Assembly: GCA_018069465.1 (NCBI GenBank) | Contig: JAGPUW010000014.1 | Coordinates: 1-64,000, forward strand | From: Gammaproteobacteria bacterium | Lineage (GTDB): Bacteria; Pseudomonadota; Gammaproteobacteria; Pseudomonadales; Porticoccaceae | DNA: 64,000 nucleotides | Direction of reading: 5' to 3' | Part shown: positions 37,506-47,907 of the stretch, one piece after another | Layout: each line of letters begins with the position of its first letter | How positions within the stretch are numbered: position 1 is the stretch's first letter | Position numbers and translations under genes: made by a program | The notes under the pieces: generated by a model | What the model was told of the DNA's origin: nothing | Seen by the model: only the letters and a program-made list of their open reading frames with translations | The model's database searches: none

Positions 37506-39044
37506 TTATTTAGCCGCGACAGTAATTCCGCCGAACATTTTTCGCAGTTCGGTTTTAAGAATTTTACCGGCACCTGACTTGGGCAGCTCGTCAATGAAGT
37601 GAGCTGTTTTCGGCACTTTAAAGCGTGCCAGTCTCTCGTTGCAGAAGGCAATCAGTTCGTCTTCTGTCAAGCTGGCGCCTTCTTTGAGGACGATGCAGGC
37701 CGCAGGCACTTCCTGCCACTTGTCGTGAGGGATGCCAATCACGGCAACTTCGGCGACAGCGTCATGCAGGTAGATGGCTTGCTCAAGCTCGGCGGGATAG
37801 ACGTTCTCACCACCGCTGATAATCATATCTTTCTTGCGGTCGACGACGTAGAGGTAGCCCTCGTCATCGAGATAGCCAAGGTCGCCACTGTGGTACCAGC
37901 CACCTTTAAGCGCTTCAGCTGTTGCCTCGGGCTTGTTCCAGTAGCCCTTGAGCATATTGGGACCGCGGCAGAGGATTTCGCCGACATGGGTTTGGGGTAA
38001 GTCCTGGCCATTATCGTCGATAATGCGAATGTCGACGTTAAAGGCGGGGTAGCCGACAGAGCCGTTTTTACGCTCGCAGTCCCACTTGTCGAGAATGGCC
38101 ACAAGGGGCGCCATTTCTGTCATGCCGAAACCTTCGTAAATTGACAGGTTGCGGGCCTGGAAGTACTTGAGAATATTCAGCGGCGTTGGTGCAGCACCGG
38201 TCATCAAGAACTCAACAGAGCTTAAGTCGAAGTCTTTTTTCTCCAGCTCCTCAACAATCATTTGCCACATAGAGGGCACGCAGAACAGGCCGGTGAGCTT
38301 TTCTTTCTCGGTTAATTCGAGCACCGCGACGGGGTCAAAGGCGGGCAGTGTTACCACGCAACCGCCCTGATAGAGGGTCGGTAATACCGTGACGCTGGTG
38401 CCACCGATGTGGAACATCGGCGTTACGCCGAGGGCGATGGTGTCAGCATGAATCGGCAGACGCTGGGTGGTGTGATGGACGTTGGCCATGTGGTTGGCGT
38501 GAGTGAGCATCGCGCCCTTGGGTCGGCCCGTGGTGCCGGAGGTGTACATCAGCAGGGCGACGTCGTCGGCACCTACCCGGGCGTTAATTTCTTCGTCAGA
38601 GGCGGCATCGAGCAAGGCTTCGTACTCGGCATCGTCATCGCAGGTGGCGCTGCGGCCGCAGTAGACGGTCTTGTTAAAGTTGACGACCTTGGCCAAGCCC
38701 TCTGCCAGATTGGTAAACTCATCGTGGTAGAAGAAGACGCTGGCGCCGGAATCTTCAACGATGTATTCGATCTCGGGCACTGTCAGGCGGAAGTTAATGG
38801 GCAAGTAAATGGCACCGAGTTTGGCGACGGCGAAAATTAATTCCAGTTGCTCGTGGCCGTTTTGCAGCAGTGAGCAAACGCGGTCGCCGGGGCGTACACC
38901 GCTGTCGCGCAGAGCATTGGCCAGTCGGTTGCAGCGGCGGTTGAGTTCCTTGTAGGTAAAGCGCTTGTGGCGATCAACCACGGCCAGCCTTTGGCCAGAA
39001 ATCATTTCGCGCTTAGTGAGCCAGTATCCCAAACCTTGATCCAT
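37506..39044 (-). CDS. Acyl-CoA synthetase (AMP-forming)
   Basis: 512 aa ANL-superfamily ligase. P-loop YTSGTTGRPKGAM near residue 168, GFGMTEMAPL, adenylate motif YHSGDLGYLDDEG and the C-terminal catalytic lysine in KSGAGKILKTELR. It activates a carboxylic acid, probably a medium- or long-chain or aromatic acid, as acyl-AMP then acyl-CoA; the substrate cannot be read from sequence. GAGAGG ribosome binding site. A TetR-type palindrome lies 62 bases upstream. Confidence 0.92.
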   Translation of the reverse strand: MDQGLGYWLTKREMISGQRLAVVDRHKRFTYKELNRRCNRLANALRDSGVRPGDRVCSLLQNGHEQLELIFAVAKLGAIYLPINFRLTVPEIEYIVEDSGASVFFYHDEFTNLAEGLAKVVNFNKTVYCGRSATCDDDAEYEALLDAASDEEINARVGADDVALLMYTSGTTGRPKGAMLTHANHMANVHHTTQRLPIHADTIALGVTPMFHIGGTSVTVLPTLYQGGCVVTLPAFDPVAVLELTEKEKLTGLFCVPSMWQMIVEELEKKDFDLSSVEFLMTGAAPTPLNILKYFQARNLSIYEGFGMTEMAPLVAILDKWDCERKNGSVGYPAFNVDIRIIDDNGQDLPQTHVGEILCRGPNMLKGYWNKPEATAEALKGGWYHSGDLGYLDDEGYLYVVDRKKDMIISGGENVYPAELEQAIYLHDAVAEVAVIGIPHDKWQEVPAACIVLKEGASLTEDELIAFCNERLARFKVPKTAHFIDELPKSGAGKILKTELRKMFGGITVAAK

Positions 39045-39105
39045 AACAACCTCTCTATTCTCTAGTTTTAACGTAATAAAAAATGTGGGTGTTTCACTTT
39101 TTAGA

Positions 39106-39119
39106 TGACTGATCGGTCA
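39106..39119. promoter_or_regulatory. Palindromic operator-like site
   Basis: TGAC-TGATCG-GTCA, which also reads CTGA-TCGG-TCAG one base in. Its size and symmetry fit a TetR-family operator, and the neighbouring minus-strand gene encodes an acyl-CoA synthetase, a common target of such repressors. No regulator gene is adjacent. Inferred. Confidence 0.45.
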
Positions 39120-39282
39120 GCTAAAAGGCGGCCAAGGCTAACAAGAGCCAGTCGTCTTGGCAAGTATGACAAGACCTTTACAATTGTCTGTGGGGAACTC
39201 GCTGAGTTTGGCGCAATCTGTTCGCGACGCTGTGAGCCGTTGTATACTTTCCCTACACCCATTCCGAGGCAGAGAATAGCAA

Positions 39283-39693
39283 GTGGAGCACGTACTTGAA
39301 AAGCCGCTTTATAAAATAGCGCGCGTTGGACTGGTTTTTTTATTGTTCTCGGTTGCCTGGGCCTGTTTGCAGGCGCCGGGGCCAGACGATACACCGTGGT
39401 TTATCGGCGCCGATAAAATTATTCACCTCAGCACTTATGCCCTGCTTTATATTTGTGCCTGGCTGGCGTTTCCGGGTGCTTTTTTGAGCTGGACACTGCA
39501 CGGCAGTTTGCTGGCTTACGGTTTGATGATTGAAGGTCTACAAAGTCTCACCAGTTATCGCTCCGCCGAGCTTGCCGATATGCTGGCCAACGCCACTGGC
39601 CTCGGCCTGGGCTGCTTGCTGCTGTCTCTGGTGGCGGGGCGCCTGGTGTTCATCCATCAGTACCGCGCCGCTTATGTGAGGCTGACATCATGA
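39283..39693 (+). CDS. VanZ-like membrane protein
   Basis: 136 aa with about four hydrophobic segments (VGLVFLLFSVAWACLQ, then STYALLYICAWLAF, GSLLAYGLMIEGLQ and GLGLGCLLLSLVAG). GADKIIHLSTYALL and EGLQSLTSYRSAELADMLAN are typical of the VanZ-like family, which has no settled function apart from teicoplanin tolerance in enterococci. GTG start behind GAGGCAGAGAA. It overlaps the next gene by ATGA. Confidence 0.85.
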   Translation: MEHVLEKPLYKIARVGLVFLLFSVAWACLQAPGPDDTPWFIGADKIIHLSTYALLYICAWLAFPGAFLSWTLHGSLLAYGLMIEGLQSLTSYRSAELADMLANATGLGLGCLLLSLVAGRLVFIHQYRAAYVRLTS

Positions 39694-40469
39694 GTATTGA
39701 CTGGAACTCGACACAGGCGGCTATCTGGCGACCGGCCAGTGCCCAGTTGCGCGCCGTGCGGCGGCTCGATAGCGTGCGCTTTGATGAACTGCTCGGCATC
39801 GAGCGCCAATGCGCCGCCTTTAAAAACAATATTGAAGCCTTTTTACGCGGCGAGAGGGCCAATAATATGCTGCTGTGGGGCAGTCGCGGCACCGGTAAAT
39901 CTTCGTTGATTAAAGCAGCGCTGAACCACTACGGCCCCCAGGGTTTGCGGGTGATTGAAATCGATAAAGACGATCTCGCCAATCTTTGCGAGGTGGTTGA
40001 TGAGCTCCACGAGCTGCCCCAGCGGTTTATTATCTTCTGCGACGACTTGTCTTTTGATGAAGGCGAGACTGCCTATAAGCACTTAAAAAGTGTGTTGGAG
40101 GGCTCGATTGAGTTGCCGCCCGAAAATGTACTGGTCTGCGCTACCTCGAATCGCCGCCACATTATTACCGAGCACAACAGTGATAACAGCGGTGTCGATT
40201 TGATCAATGGTGAGCTGCACTACGGCGATACGGTCGAGGAGAAGCTCTCTCTGGCCGATCGCTTTGGCCTGTGGCTGGCCTTTCATCCTAATAACCGTGC
40301 GCAGTATCTGGCCATCGTCGACAGTTTGTTTGTCGGTTTTAGTGGCGATAGAGAGGCCCTGCATCTGTCGGCCAAGCAATTTGCCATGACCCGAGCCTCG
40401 AAAAGTGGCCGCACCGCGCGGCAATTTTGGCTGCAGTGGCGGGCCGCAGACGAGTCGTCTGTGCTTTAG
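39690..40469 (+). CDS. DUF815-family AAA+ ATPase
   Basis: 259 aa. Walker A GSRGTGKS at 64-71 and Walker B FIIFCDDLSFDEGE near 112-125; VLVCATSNRRHII is the sensor-1 region. The DUF815 family is widespread and uncharacterised. Translationally coupled to the VanZ-like gene. Its stop lies 7 bases from the end of the convergent acyltransferase gene, with no obvious terminator between them. Confidence 0.9.
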   Translation: MSIDWNSTQAAIWRPASAQLRAVRRLDSVRFDELLGIERQCAAFKNNIEAFLRGERANNMLLWGSRGTGKSSLIKAALNHYGPQGLRVIEIDKDDLANLCEVVDELHELPQRFIIFCDDLSFDEGETAYKHLKSVLEGSIELPPENVLVCATSNRRHIITEHNSDNSGVDLINGELHYGDTVEEKLSLADRFGLWLAFHPNNRAQYLAIVDSLFVGFSGDREALHLSAKQFAMTRASKSGRTARQFWLQWRAADESSVL

Positions 40470-40476
40470 TGCGGGC

Positions 40477-41403
40477 CTAATAAATCTTCTTTTCACCCTC
40501 GGGGCGAGTTTTAAAGCGCTTGTGTAGCCAGAAATAGTCTTCCGGTTGCTTGCGGATACTGGCTTCCAGCCAGTCGCTCCAGCGCTGGGTGTCGGCGACG
40601 TCATCCCCGGAGGGGAAGTTTTCCAGCATCGGCTCGATTTCAATATCACAGCGACCACCCTCTCGGCGGGCAATATTTAAAGTCAGCACATTGGCCCCGG
40701 CGATAGCCGCGTATTGGGGTATCGCAGTAATCGTCGAGGTTTGGATACCAAAGAAGGGGATGAATACGCTGCGTCTTTTGCCAAAATCTTGATCCGGCAC
40801 AATCACCACTACGCCCTGCTTTTTCAGCTGGCTGAGCATCTCGGGGATTTCTTTGCGGTGAATGGGGGTAATCGGGTATTTGCGTGCTGCACGCTGATAA
40901 AGCTGTGCTTCCAATACCGGATTATCCATTCGCCGATAAACAATATGGTAGGGCAGCAGCTGGGTAAGTTGTGCGAAGCCCAGCACGAAGCCGTTAACGT
41001 GCCCCGCCAAAATGATCAGTGGTTTGCCGCTGTCGAGGGCCTTGCGCAAGTTCTCCTCGCCACTGATATTGCCTCGCTCCAGCAAGTTTGCTGGTGGGTT
41101 CCAGATGAAATCCAGCAAGTCAAAAAGAAGAAGAATGGTCGAGGCCAGATTTTTTTCTGCCAGCGCCAGCTGCTCTTGTTTTGACAGTTCGGGAAAGCAC
41201 AATTCGATATTGCGGCGAATGGTGCTGCTGCGCGCTGATGAAACCTTCATTAACAGCCGCGCCAGCCCTCTCGATAAGCTGCGCTGCAAGCCCCCGGGTA
41301 GTTTTGCCAGCATCCAGCTTAGGCCGACCACTAGCCAGGAGGGCCAGAAGCGGGGTGCGTAGAGAGAGCCGTGTACCCGACCGCTTAAATTGCGTTTACC
41401 CAT
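40477..41403 (-). CDS. LpxL/HtrB-family lipid A acyltransferase-like protein
   Basis: 308 aa, one N-terminal membrane segment (FWPSWLVVGLSWMLAKLPGG) and the family core with PDQDFGKRRSVFIPFFG. LpxL/LpxM transfer secondary acyl chains to Kdo2-lipid A at the inner membrane using a His-x4-acid dyad. Here the motif reads H135-VNGF-V140: the acid is a valine. Acyltransferase activity is therefore doubtful, or another residue substitutes. It is the only clear lipid-A acyltransferase relative in the window. Confidence 0.85.
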   Translation of the reverse strand: MGKRNLSGRVHGSLYAPRFWPSWLVVGLSWMLAKLPGGLQRSLSRGLARLLMKVSSARSSTIRRNIELCFPELSKQEQLALAEKNLASTILLLFDLLDFIWNPPANLLERGNISGEENLRKALDSGKPLIILAGHVNGFVLGFAQLTQLLPYHIVYRRMDNPVLEAQLYQRAARKYPITPIHRKEIPEMLSQLKKQGVVVIVPDQDFGKRRSVFIPFFGIQTSTITAIPQYAAIAGANVLTLNIARREGGRCDIEIEPMLENFPSGDDVADTQRWSDWLEASIRKQPEDYFWLHKRFKTRPEGEKKIY

Positions 41404-41462
41404 AAAGCCTCTGGCTCCTGTTGCTGATGTGAGTTTTTGTTACTAGTCGCAGTGGCAAGCGA

Positions 41463-42476
41463 TTAGTCGGCCAGCTTGACCAGCATTTTGCCCAGGTTGG
41501 CGCCGTTGAAGAGGCCGAGAAAAGCTTCCGGCGCCTTGTCGACGCCCTCGTACACCGTCTCCTGCCAGTCAATTTTGCCCTCGCTGCGCCACTTGGCCAT
41601 GTCGGCCGTAAACGCCTGGTGGTGCTCGGCCATATAGTCGAGTACCACAAAGCCTTTCATGGTGACGCCGAGGGCGACGACTTTAAACAGATTCTTTACG
41701 CCGTGGCGTTTTTCCGGTGCCTCGTTGTAGTCTTCAATGGTGCCACAAAGAATGGCCCGGCCATTTTTACGCATGCTCAGCAGCGCGCCGTCGAGTTGAG
41801 AGCCACCGACATTGTCAAAAAACAGGTCGATGCCCTTGGGGCACAGCGCGGCGAGCTTGGCGGCGAAGTCGGCCTCGGTTTTGTAATTAAATGCGGCATC
41901 AATTTTAGCGGTGTTTAATAACCACTCGACCTTGGCATCTGAGCCAGCGCTGCCAACCACGGTGCAGCCCAGGGCTTTGGCAATTTGACAAACCAGCGAG
42001 CCCACCGCACCACCGGCACCGGAAACATAAACGGTGTCGCCAGCCTTGGCCTCACCGAGAATTTTGGTGCCTACATAGGCGGTGATGCCGGGCATGCCGA
42101 GAATGCCGAGGTAGTCCTGGGGGGCAATGGTCGAGGTATCGCGGATGCCCAAACCCTTGCCGCTAGACACAAAGTACTCGCGCCAGCCATTCATGCTTTC
42201 AACGTGGGTGCCGACGGGCAGCTTGGGGTTGTTTGATTTCTCTACCACACCAATGGCGCCGCCTTCGAGCACATGGTCGAGCTGAAAGGGCGGGATGTAG
42301 CTTTTAACGTCGTTCATGCGTGGCCGCATATAGGGATCGACCGACATCCACAGGTTTTTGACCAATACCTGGCCGTCTTTCAGCTCTTCGCCCAATTCGT
42401 TTTCGACCAGTTTGAAACAGTCGAGGCTGGGCTGGGGCGAGGGGCGTTGGGCGAAGTGAATTTCTCGATTAATCAT
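41463..42476 (-). CDS. NADP-dependent oxidoreductase, MDR superfamily (CurA/PTGR type)
   Basis: 337 aa zinc-free medium-chain reductase/dehydrogenase. WMSVDPYMRPRM near residue 43, the nucleotide loop SGAGGAVGSLVCQIAK and FDNVGGSQLDGALL mark the curcumin/prostaglandin-type alkenal reductases. It probably reduces activated double bonds. The ATG at 42476 is chosen over one 6 bases upstream because AGGA is then correctly spaced. Confidence 0.9.
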   Translation of the reverse strand: MINREIHFAQRPSPQPSLDCFKLVENELGEELKDGQVLVKNLWMSVDPYMRPRMNDVKSYIPPFQLDHVLEGGAIGVVEKSNNPKLPVGTHVESMNGWREYFVSSGKGLGIRDTSTIAPQDYLGILGMPGITAYVGTKILGEAKAGDTVYVSGAGGAVGSLVCQIAKALGCTVVGSAGSDAKVEWLLNTAKIDAAFNYKTEADFAAKLAALCPKGIDLFFDNVGGSQLDGALLSMRKNGRAILCGTIEDYNEAPEKRHGVKNLFKVVALGVTMKGFVVLDYMAEHHQAFTADMAKWRSEGKIDWQETVYEGVDKAPEAFLGLFNGANLGKMLVKLAD

Positions 42477-42496
42477 GGGCATTCCTGGTCGGCGTA

Positions 42497-42540
42497 GTTA
42501 ATTAGATAGTTGATTAGGTGGTTGATTGGTTAATTAATTA
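42497..42540. repeat. Short degenerate AT-rich tandem repeat
   Basis: Four units of the theme GTTGATTAG: GTTAATTAGATA, GTTGATTAGGTG, GTTGATTG, GTTAATTAATTA. It lies 20 bases before the oxidoreductase start, on the promoter side. Could be slippage-prone spacing or protein half-sites. Confidence 0.6.
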
Positions 42541-42597
42541 TTGGGCTAACTTGTCGATTGGCGCTCGGCCCGGCGCGGCAAGCGGCTTTGTCTGTTA

Positions 42598-43644
42598 TTA
42601 CTCGCGCAGAGCCAGGCGCAGATTACTGGGGTGAATGGGGTTGGTGCCGCTCATGCTTAGCACCATGCTGGTGAGCTCGTCCCAGGGCTGGGCGTCGCGC
42701 ATGCCTTTTACCGCGCGATCGACACCACCGGCCTGGCGCAGCAGCATAGTGAGCTGGGCGGGCCGAGTGCGGCGCAGGGCTTTACGTACCAGTGGCAGAT
42801 GCTTGTCCCAGACCCGCAGTTGGCGCAGGGCATTGTCGATAGACTCGCCGTTCGCCGTCTGTTCGCTGGCTTTAATCAAGATGCGCAATTCTCGGGTCAG
42901 CGCCCAGAGAATGGCGATGGGCTCCGTGCCCTCGTCGCGCAGGCCGCGCAGGGTGCGAATCGCGCCGACGCTGTCGCCGTCGAGAATGCGATCGACCATG
43001 GTAAAGACATTGTAGCGGGCGCTGTCGGTCACCACGGATGACATTGTTTCGCTGTCGATTTCGCCCTCGGGGGCGAGCAATTTGAGCTTTTCAATTTCTT
43101 GAATGGCGGCCAGTAGATTGCCCTCAACGCGCTCGGCGAGTACTTCAATGGCCTGATGATTGGCGTTGATCCCGGCACGTTCGAGGCGGTGTTTGATCCA
43201 CTGTGGCATTTGCGCGGCAGTGACGGGCCACACTTGCACAATGGCACCGTGTTGGTCGAGGGCTTTAAACCACTTGCTGTTTTGCGCCGACTTGTCGAGC
43301 TTGGGCAAAATGATCAGCAGCAGGTTGTCGGCATTGATATTGGCGCAGTAGTCCTGAAAAAACGCGCCGCCCTCGCGCCCCGGTTTGCCGGAGGGGATGC
43401 GCAGCTCGAGTATTTTCTTATCGGCAAACAGCGACAGACTGTTGGCTTCCGTCAGCACTTGCTGCCAGTCGAAGCGGGCTTCGGCGTTGAACAATTCGCG
43501 CTCGGTAAAGCCGTTTTCTCGGGCCTGCCCGCGTATCGCGTCGGCCACTTCCTGAGCCAGCAAGGGCTCATCGCCGCTGATGACATAGATCGCTTCGAGG
43601 CCCTGTTGCAGCTGCCTGGAGAGTTTGTCAGGGTGCAGGCGCAT
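42598..43644 (-). CDS. holA: DNA polymerase III subunit delta
   Basis: 348 aa clamp-loader delta subunit, which opens the beta clamp. N-terminal AAA+-like domain with YVISGDEPLLAQEVADAIR and LLIILPKLDKSAQNSKWFKAL (given by LIILPKLDK), helical C-terminal collar with ALTRELRILI. In the leuS-lptE-holA order typical of gammaproteobacteria; lptE ends 6 bases before it. Confidence 0.95.
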   Translation of the reverse strand: MRLHPDKLSRQLQQGLEAIYVISGDEPLLAQEVADAIRGQARENGFTERELFNAEARFDWQQVLTEANSLSLFADKKILELRIPSGKPGREGGAFFQDYCANINADNLLLIILPKLDKSAQNSKWFKALDQHGAIVQVWPVTAAQMPQWIKHRLERAGINANHQAIEVLAERVEGNLLAAIQEIEKLKLLAPEGEIDSETMSSVVTDSARYNVFTMVDRILDGDSVGAIRTLRGLRDEGTEPIAILWALTRELRILIKASEQTANGESIDNALRQLRVWDKHLPLVRKALRRTRPAQLTMLLRQAGGVDRAVKGMRDAQPWDELTSMVLSMSGTNPIHPSNLRLALRE

Positions 43645-43650
43645 GGCTTT

Positions 43651-44178
43651 TTAGGGCGCGACTGGCGATGCAGTATTGCCGGCAGGGGCTTTGCCTAAGC
43701 GTCGTAGGCGGTTGGCAATTTGTCGGGCCAGATCGCTGTGCATTTCATTCTTTAAGAGCTGCGCTTCATTTTCAGTGGCCAGTACATTGTCTTCGTTGTA
43801 TTCATAAATACGTTCGACAGTGGCTGTTGAGCGCTCGATAGCCACCGTGCCATCGGGTCGGGTGACCAGATATTCGACCCGTTCTTCAAGCAGGCGCTCG
43901 GAGATGCGGGCGCTGGCACTAACGGTAGCCGTGCGGCGCTTTGAGGTCTTTTTGACAATTTTGAGGCTGTATTGGGCTGCGCCAGCGTTGTCGACCAGCT
44001 CTATACCGCTGCCGCGCAGGTAGCGCTCCAGCACCCGTGTAAAGTTGCTGTCGGGCGTGTTGGCGATGATATACAGACGTTCGATAGTGGCTTCACCACT
44101 GGCGCCGCGCAGTTGCCAGCCGCAGGCAGACACGCTTAGCAGGAGAAGAATAGCGCTCAACTTTAGTGCTTTTTTCAT
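43651..44178 (-). CDS. lptE: LPS-assembly lipoprotein LptE
   Basis: 175 aa outer-membrane lipoprotein that plugs LptD. Lipobox LSVSAC with Cys19 (CGWQLRGA follows, the usual LptE start). Secondary elements AARISERLLEERVEYLVTRPDG and EAQLLKNEMHSDLARQIANRL fit the family (shown by LLEERVEY and LARQIANRLRRL). Its partner LptD is encoded at about 21-23.6 kb. 30 bases after leuS. Confidence 0.94.
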   Translation of the reverse strand: MKKALKLSAILLLLSVSACGWQLRGASGEATIERLYIIANTPDSNFTRVLERYLRGSGIELVDNAGAAQYSLKIVKKTSKRRTATVSASARISERLLEERVEYLVTRPDGTVAIERSTATVERIYEYNEDNVLATENEAQLLKNEMHSDLARQIANRLRRLGKAPAGNTASPVAP

Positions 44179-44208
44179 GAAATTAAAGGCTTCCGTATTA
44201 GGAGTTTT

Positions 44209-46785
<2,577 letters not shown>

Positions 46786-46898
46786 TTATGGCTTAATAGC
46801 GGTCGAAACTTGCAGGTCTTAGGTCGCTGCTCTGTTATCGGTAAGTGAAAGTGCCCCGTGGATATTTTAAAAGACACAAAAGCTTGGGAATAAACACT

Positions 46899-47891
46899 AT
46901 GAAATTAATAAAAGTGGTCGCGCTCAATGTGATTTTGGCGCTGTTATTGAGCGCCTGTAGCGAGAGCCAGCAAGAGGTCGGGCCAACAGAGGTCGCCGCC
47001 AATTTCTGGAAGGCGATGGAAATGGGCGATCGCGCCGAGGCCGAGCAGCTGGCCGTACCCGGTAGTCTGGATGGCAGCGCGATGAATTTCGAGACCGAGG
47101 GCAACCGTATCGAGAGTATTACTTTTGCCGAGGCGATGGTGTCGGCAGATATGGCGGCGGTGCCGACCACCATGGAGGGTGAGGTCAACGGCAGGCCCAT
47201 AAAGTTTAGCTTTGACACCCGCCTGGTGCCGATTGCCGGTGTCTGGAAGGTGGACTTTAATACCACCAGCACCGGCATGATGGGGGCGATGCTAAAGCAG
47301 GCGATGAACACTTTTGGCGAGGTGATGGCCGAGGGCATGGGGCAAGCCGTGACCGATATCAGTGCCGCATTGTCAGACAGTGTCGATGTGCTGGCCGAGA
47401 GTCTGCGCGAAGGCTTTGAGCAAGGCGCTTCCGGGTTGTCGCAGGGGCTGGATTCAGCATCCGATACGCTGCGCACCAGTGCCAAACAGTCGGCGCCGGT
47501 CACCCTTGCGGCGCGAGTTAGCGGTGAGATACAGGGCTTTCCGACACAGCTAGTCGCCTCTGAGTGGAGTAATACCCTGGCTATTTATCAGGGTGATAGC
47601 TGGAGTTCTAACCCGAGTATGTTGCTGTTTTTGTTTTTACCCGAGGGCGAGTTGCCGGTTGGGCGGCTTATCGAAGTGGCCAGTGATGATGCGTCTTTTG
47701 GTCATCCCCACGTGCATTATCGCTGGCGTGATGGTGAGGGCGAAATTCAGACCACCGTGTTGACCGGGGGCTATAACTTGCAGCTGCAATTTGGCGAGCA
47801 GGTCGACGGCCAGGTGGATGCTCAGATTAGCTTTGATGTGCCGGGCGAAGAAACCCGCCTGCAGGGCGAGTTTAGTATTCGCGTCGATTAG
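46899..47891 (+). CDS. Lipoprotein of unknown function
   Basis: 330 aa. Lipobox LLSAC with Cys20. An NTF2/DUF4878-like N-terminal segment (EVAANFWKAMEMGDRAEAEQ) is followed by a serine/alanine-rich amphipathic middle (about 130-205) and a C-terminal beta-rich part. The start at 46899 follows TTGGGAA; the longer frame upstream lacks a signal peptide. It stands alone between leuS and lnt and I do not recognise the full-length family. Confidence 0.8.
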   Translation: MKLIKVVALNVILALLLSACSESQQEVGPTEVAANFWKAMEMGDRAEAEQLAVPGSLDGSAMNFETEGNRIESITFAEAMVSADMAAVPTTMEGEVNGRPIKFSFDTRLVPIAGVWKVDFNTTSTGMMGAMLKQAMNTFGEVMAEGMGQAVTDISAALSDSVDVLAESLREGFEQGASGLSQGLDSASDTLRTSAKQSAPVTLAARVSGEIQGFPTQLVASEWSNTLAIYQGDSWSSNPSMLLFLFLPEGELPVGRLIEVASDDASFGHPHVHYRWRDGEGEIQTTVLTGGYNLQLQFGEQVDGQVDAQISFDVPGEETRLQGEFSIRVD

Positions 47892-47907
47892 CGGGCGCCT
47901 GGAGCGA

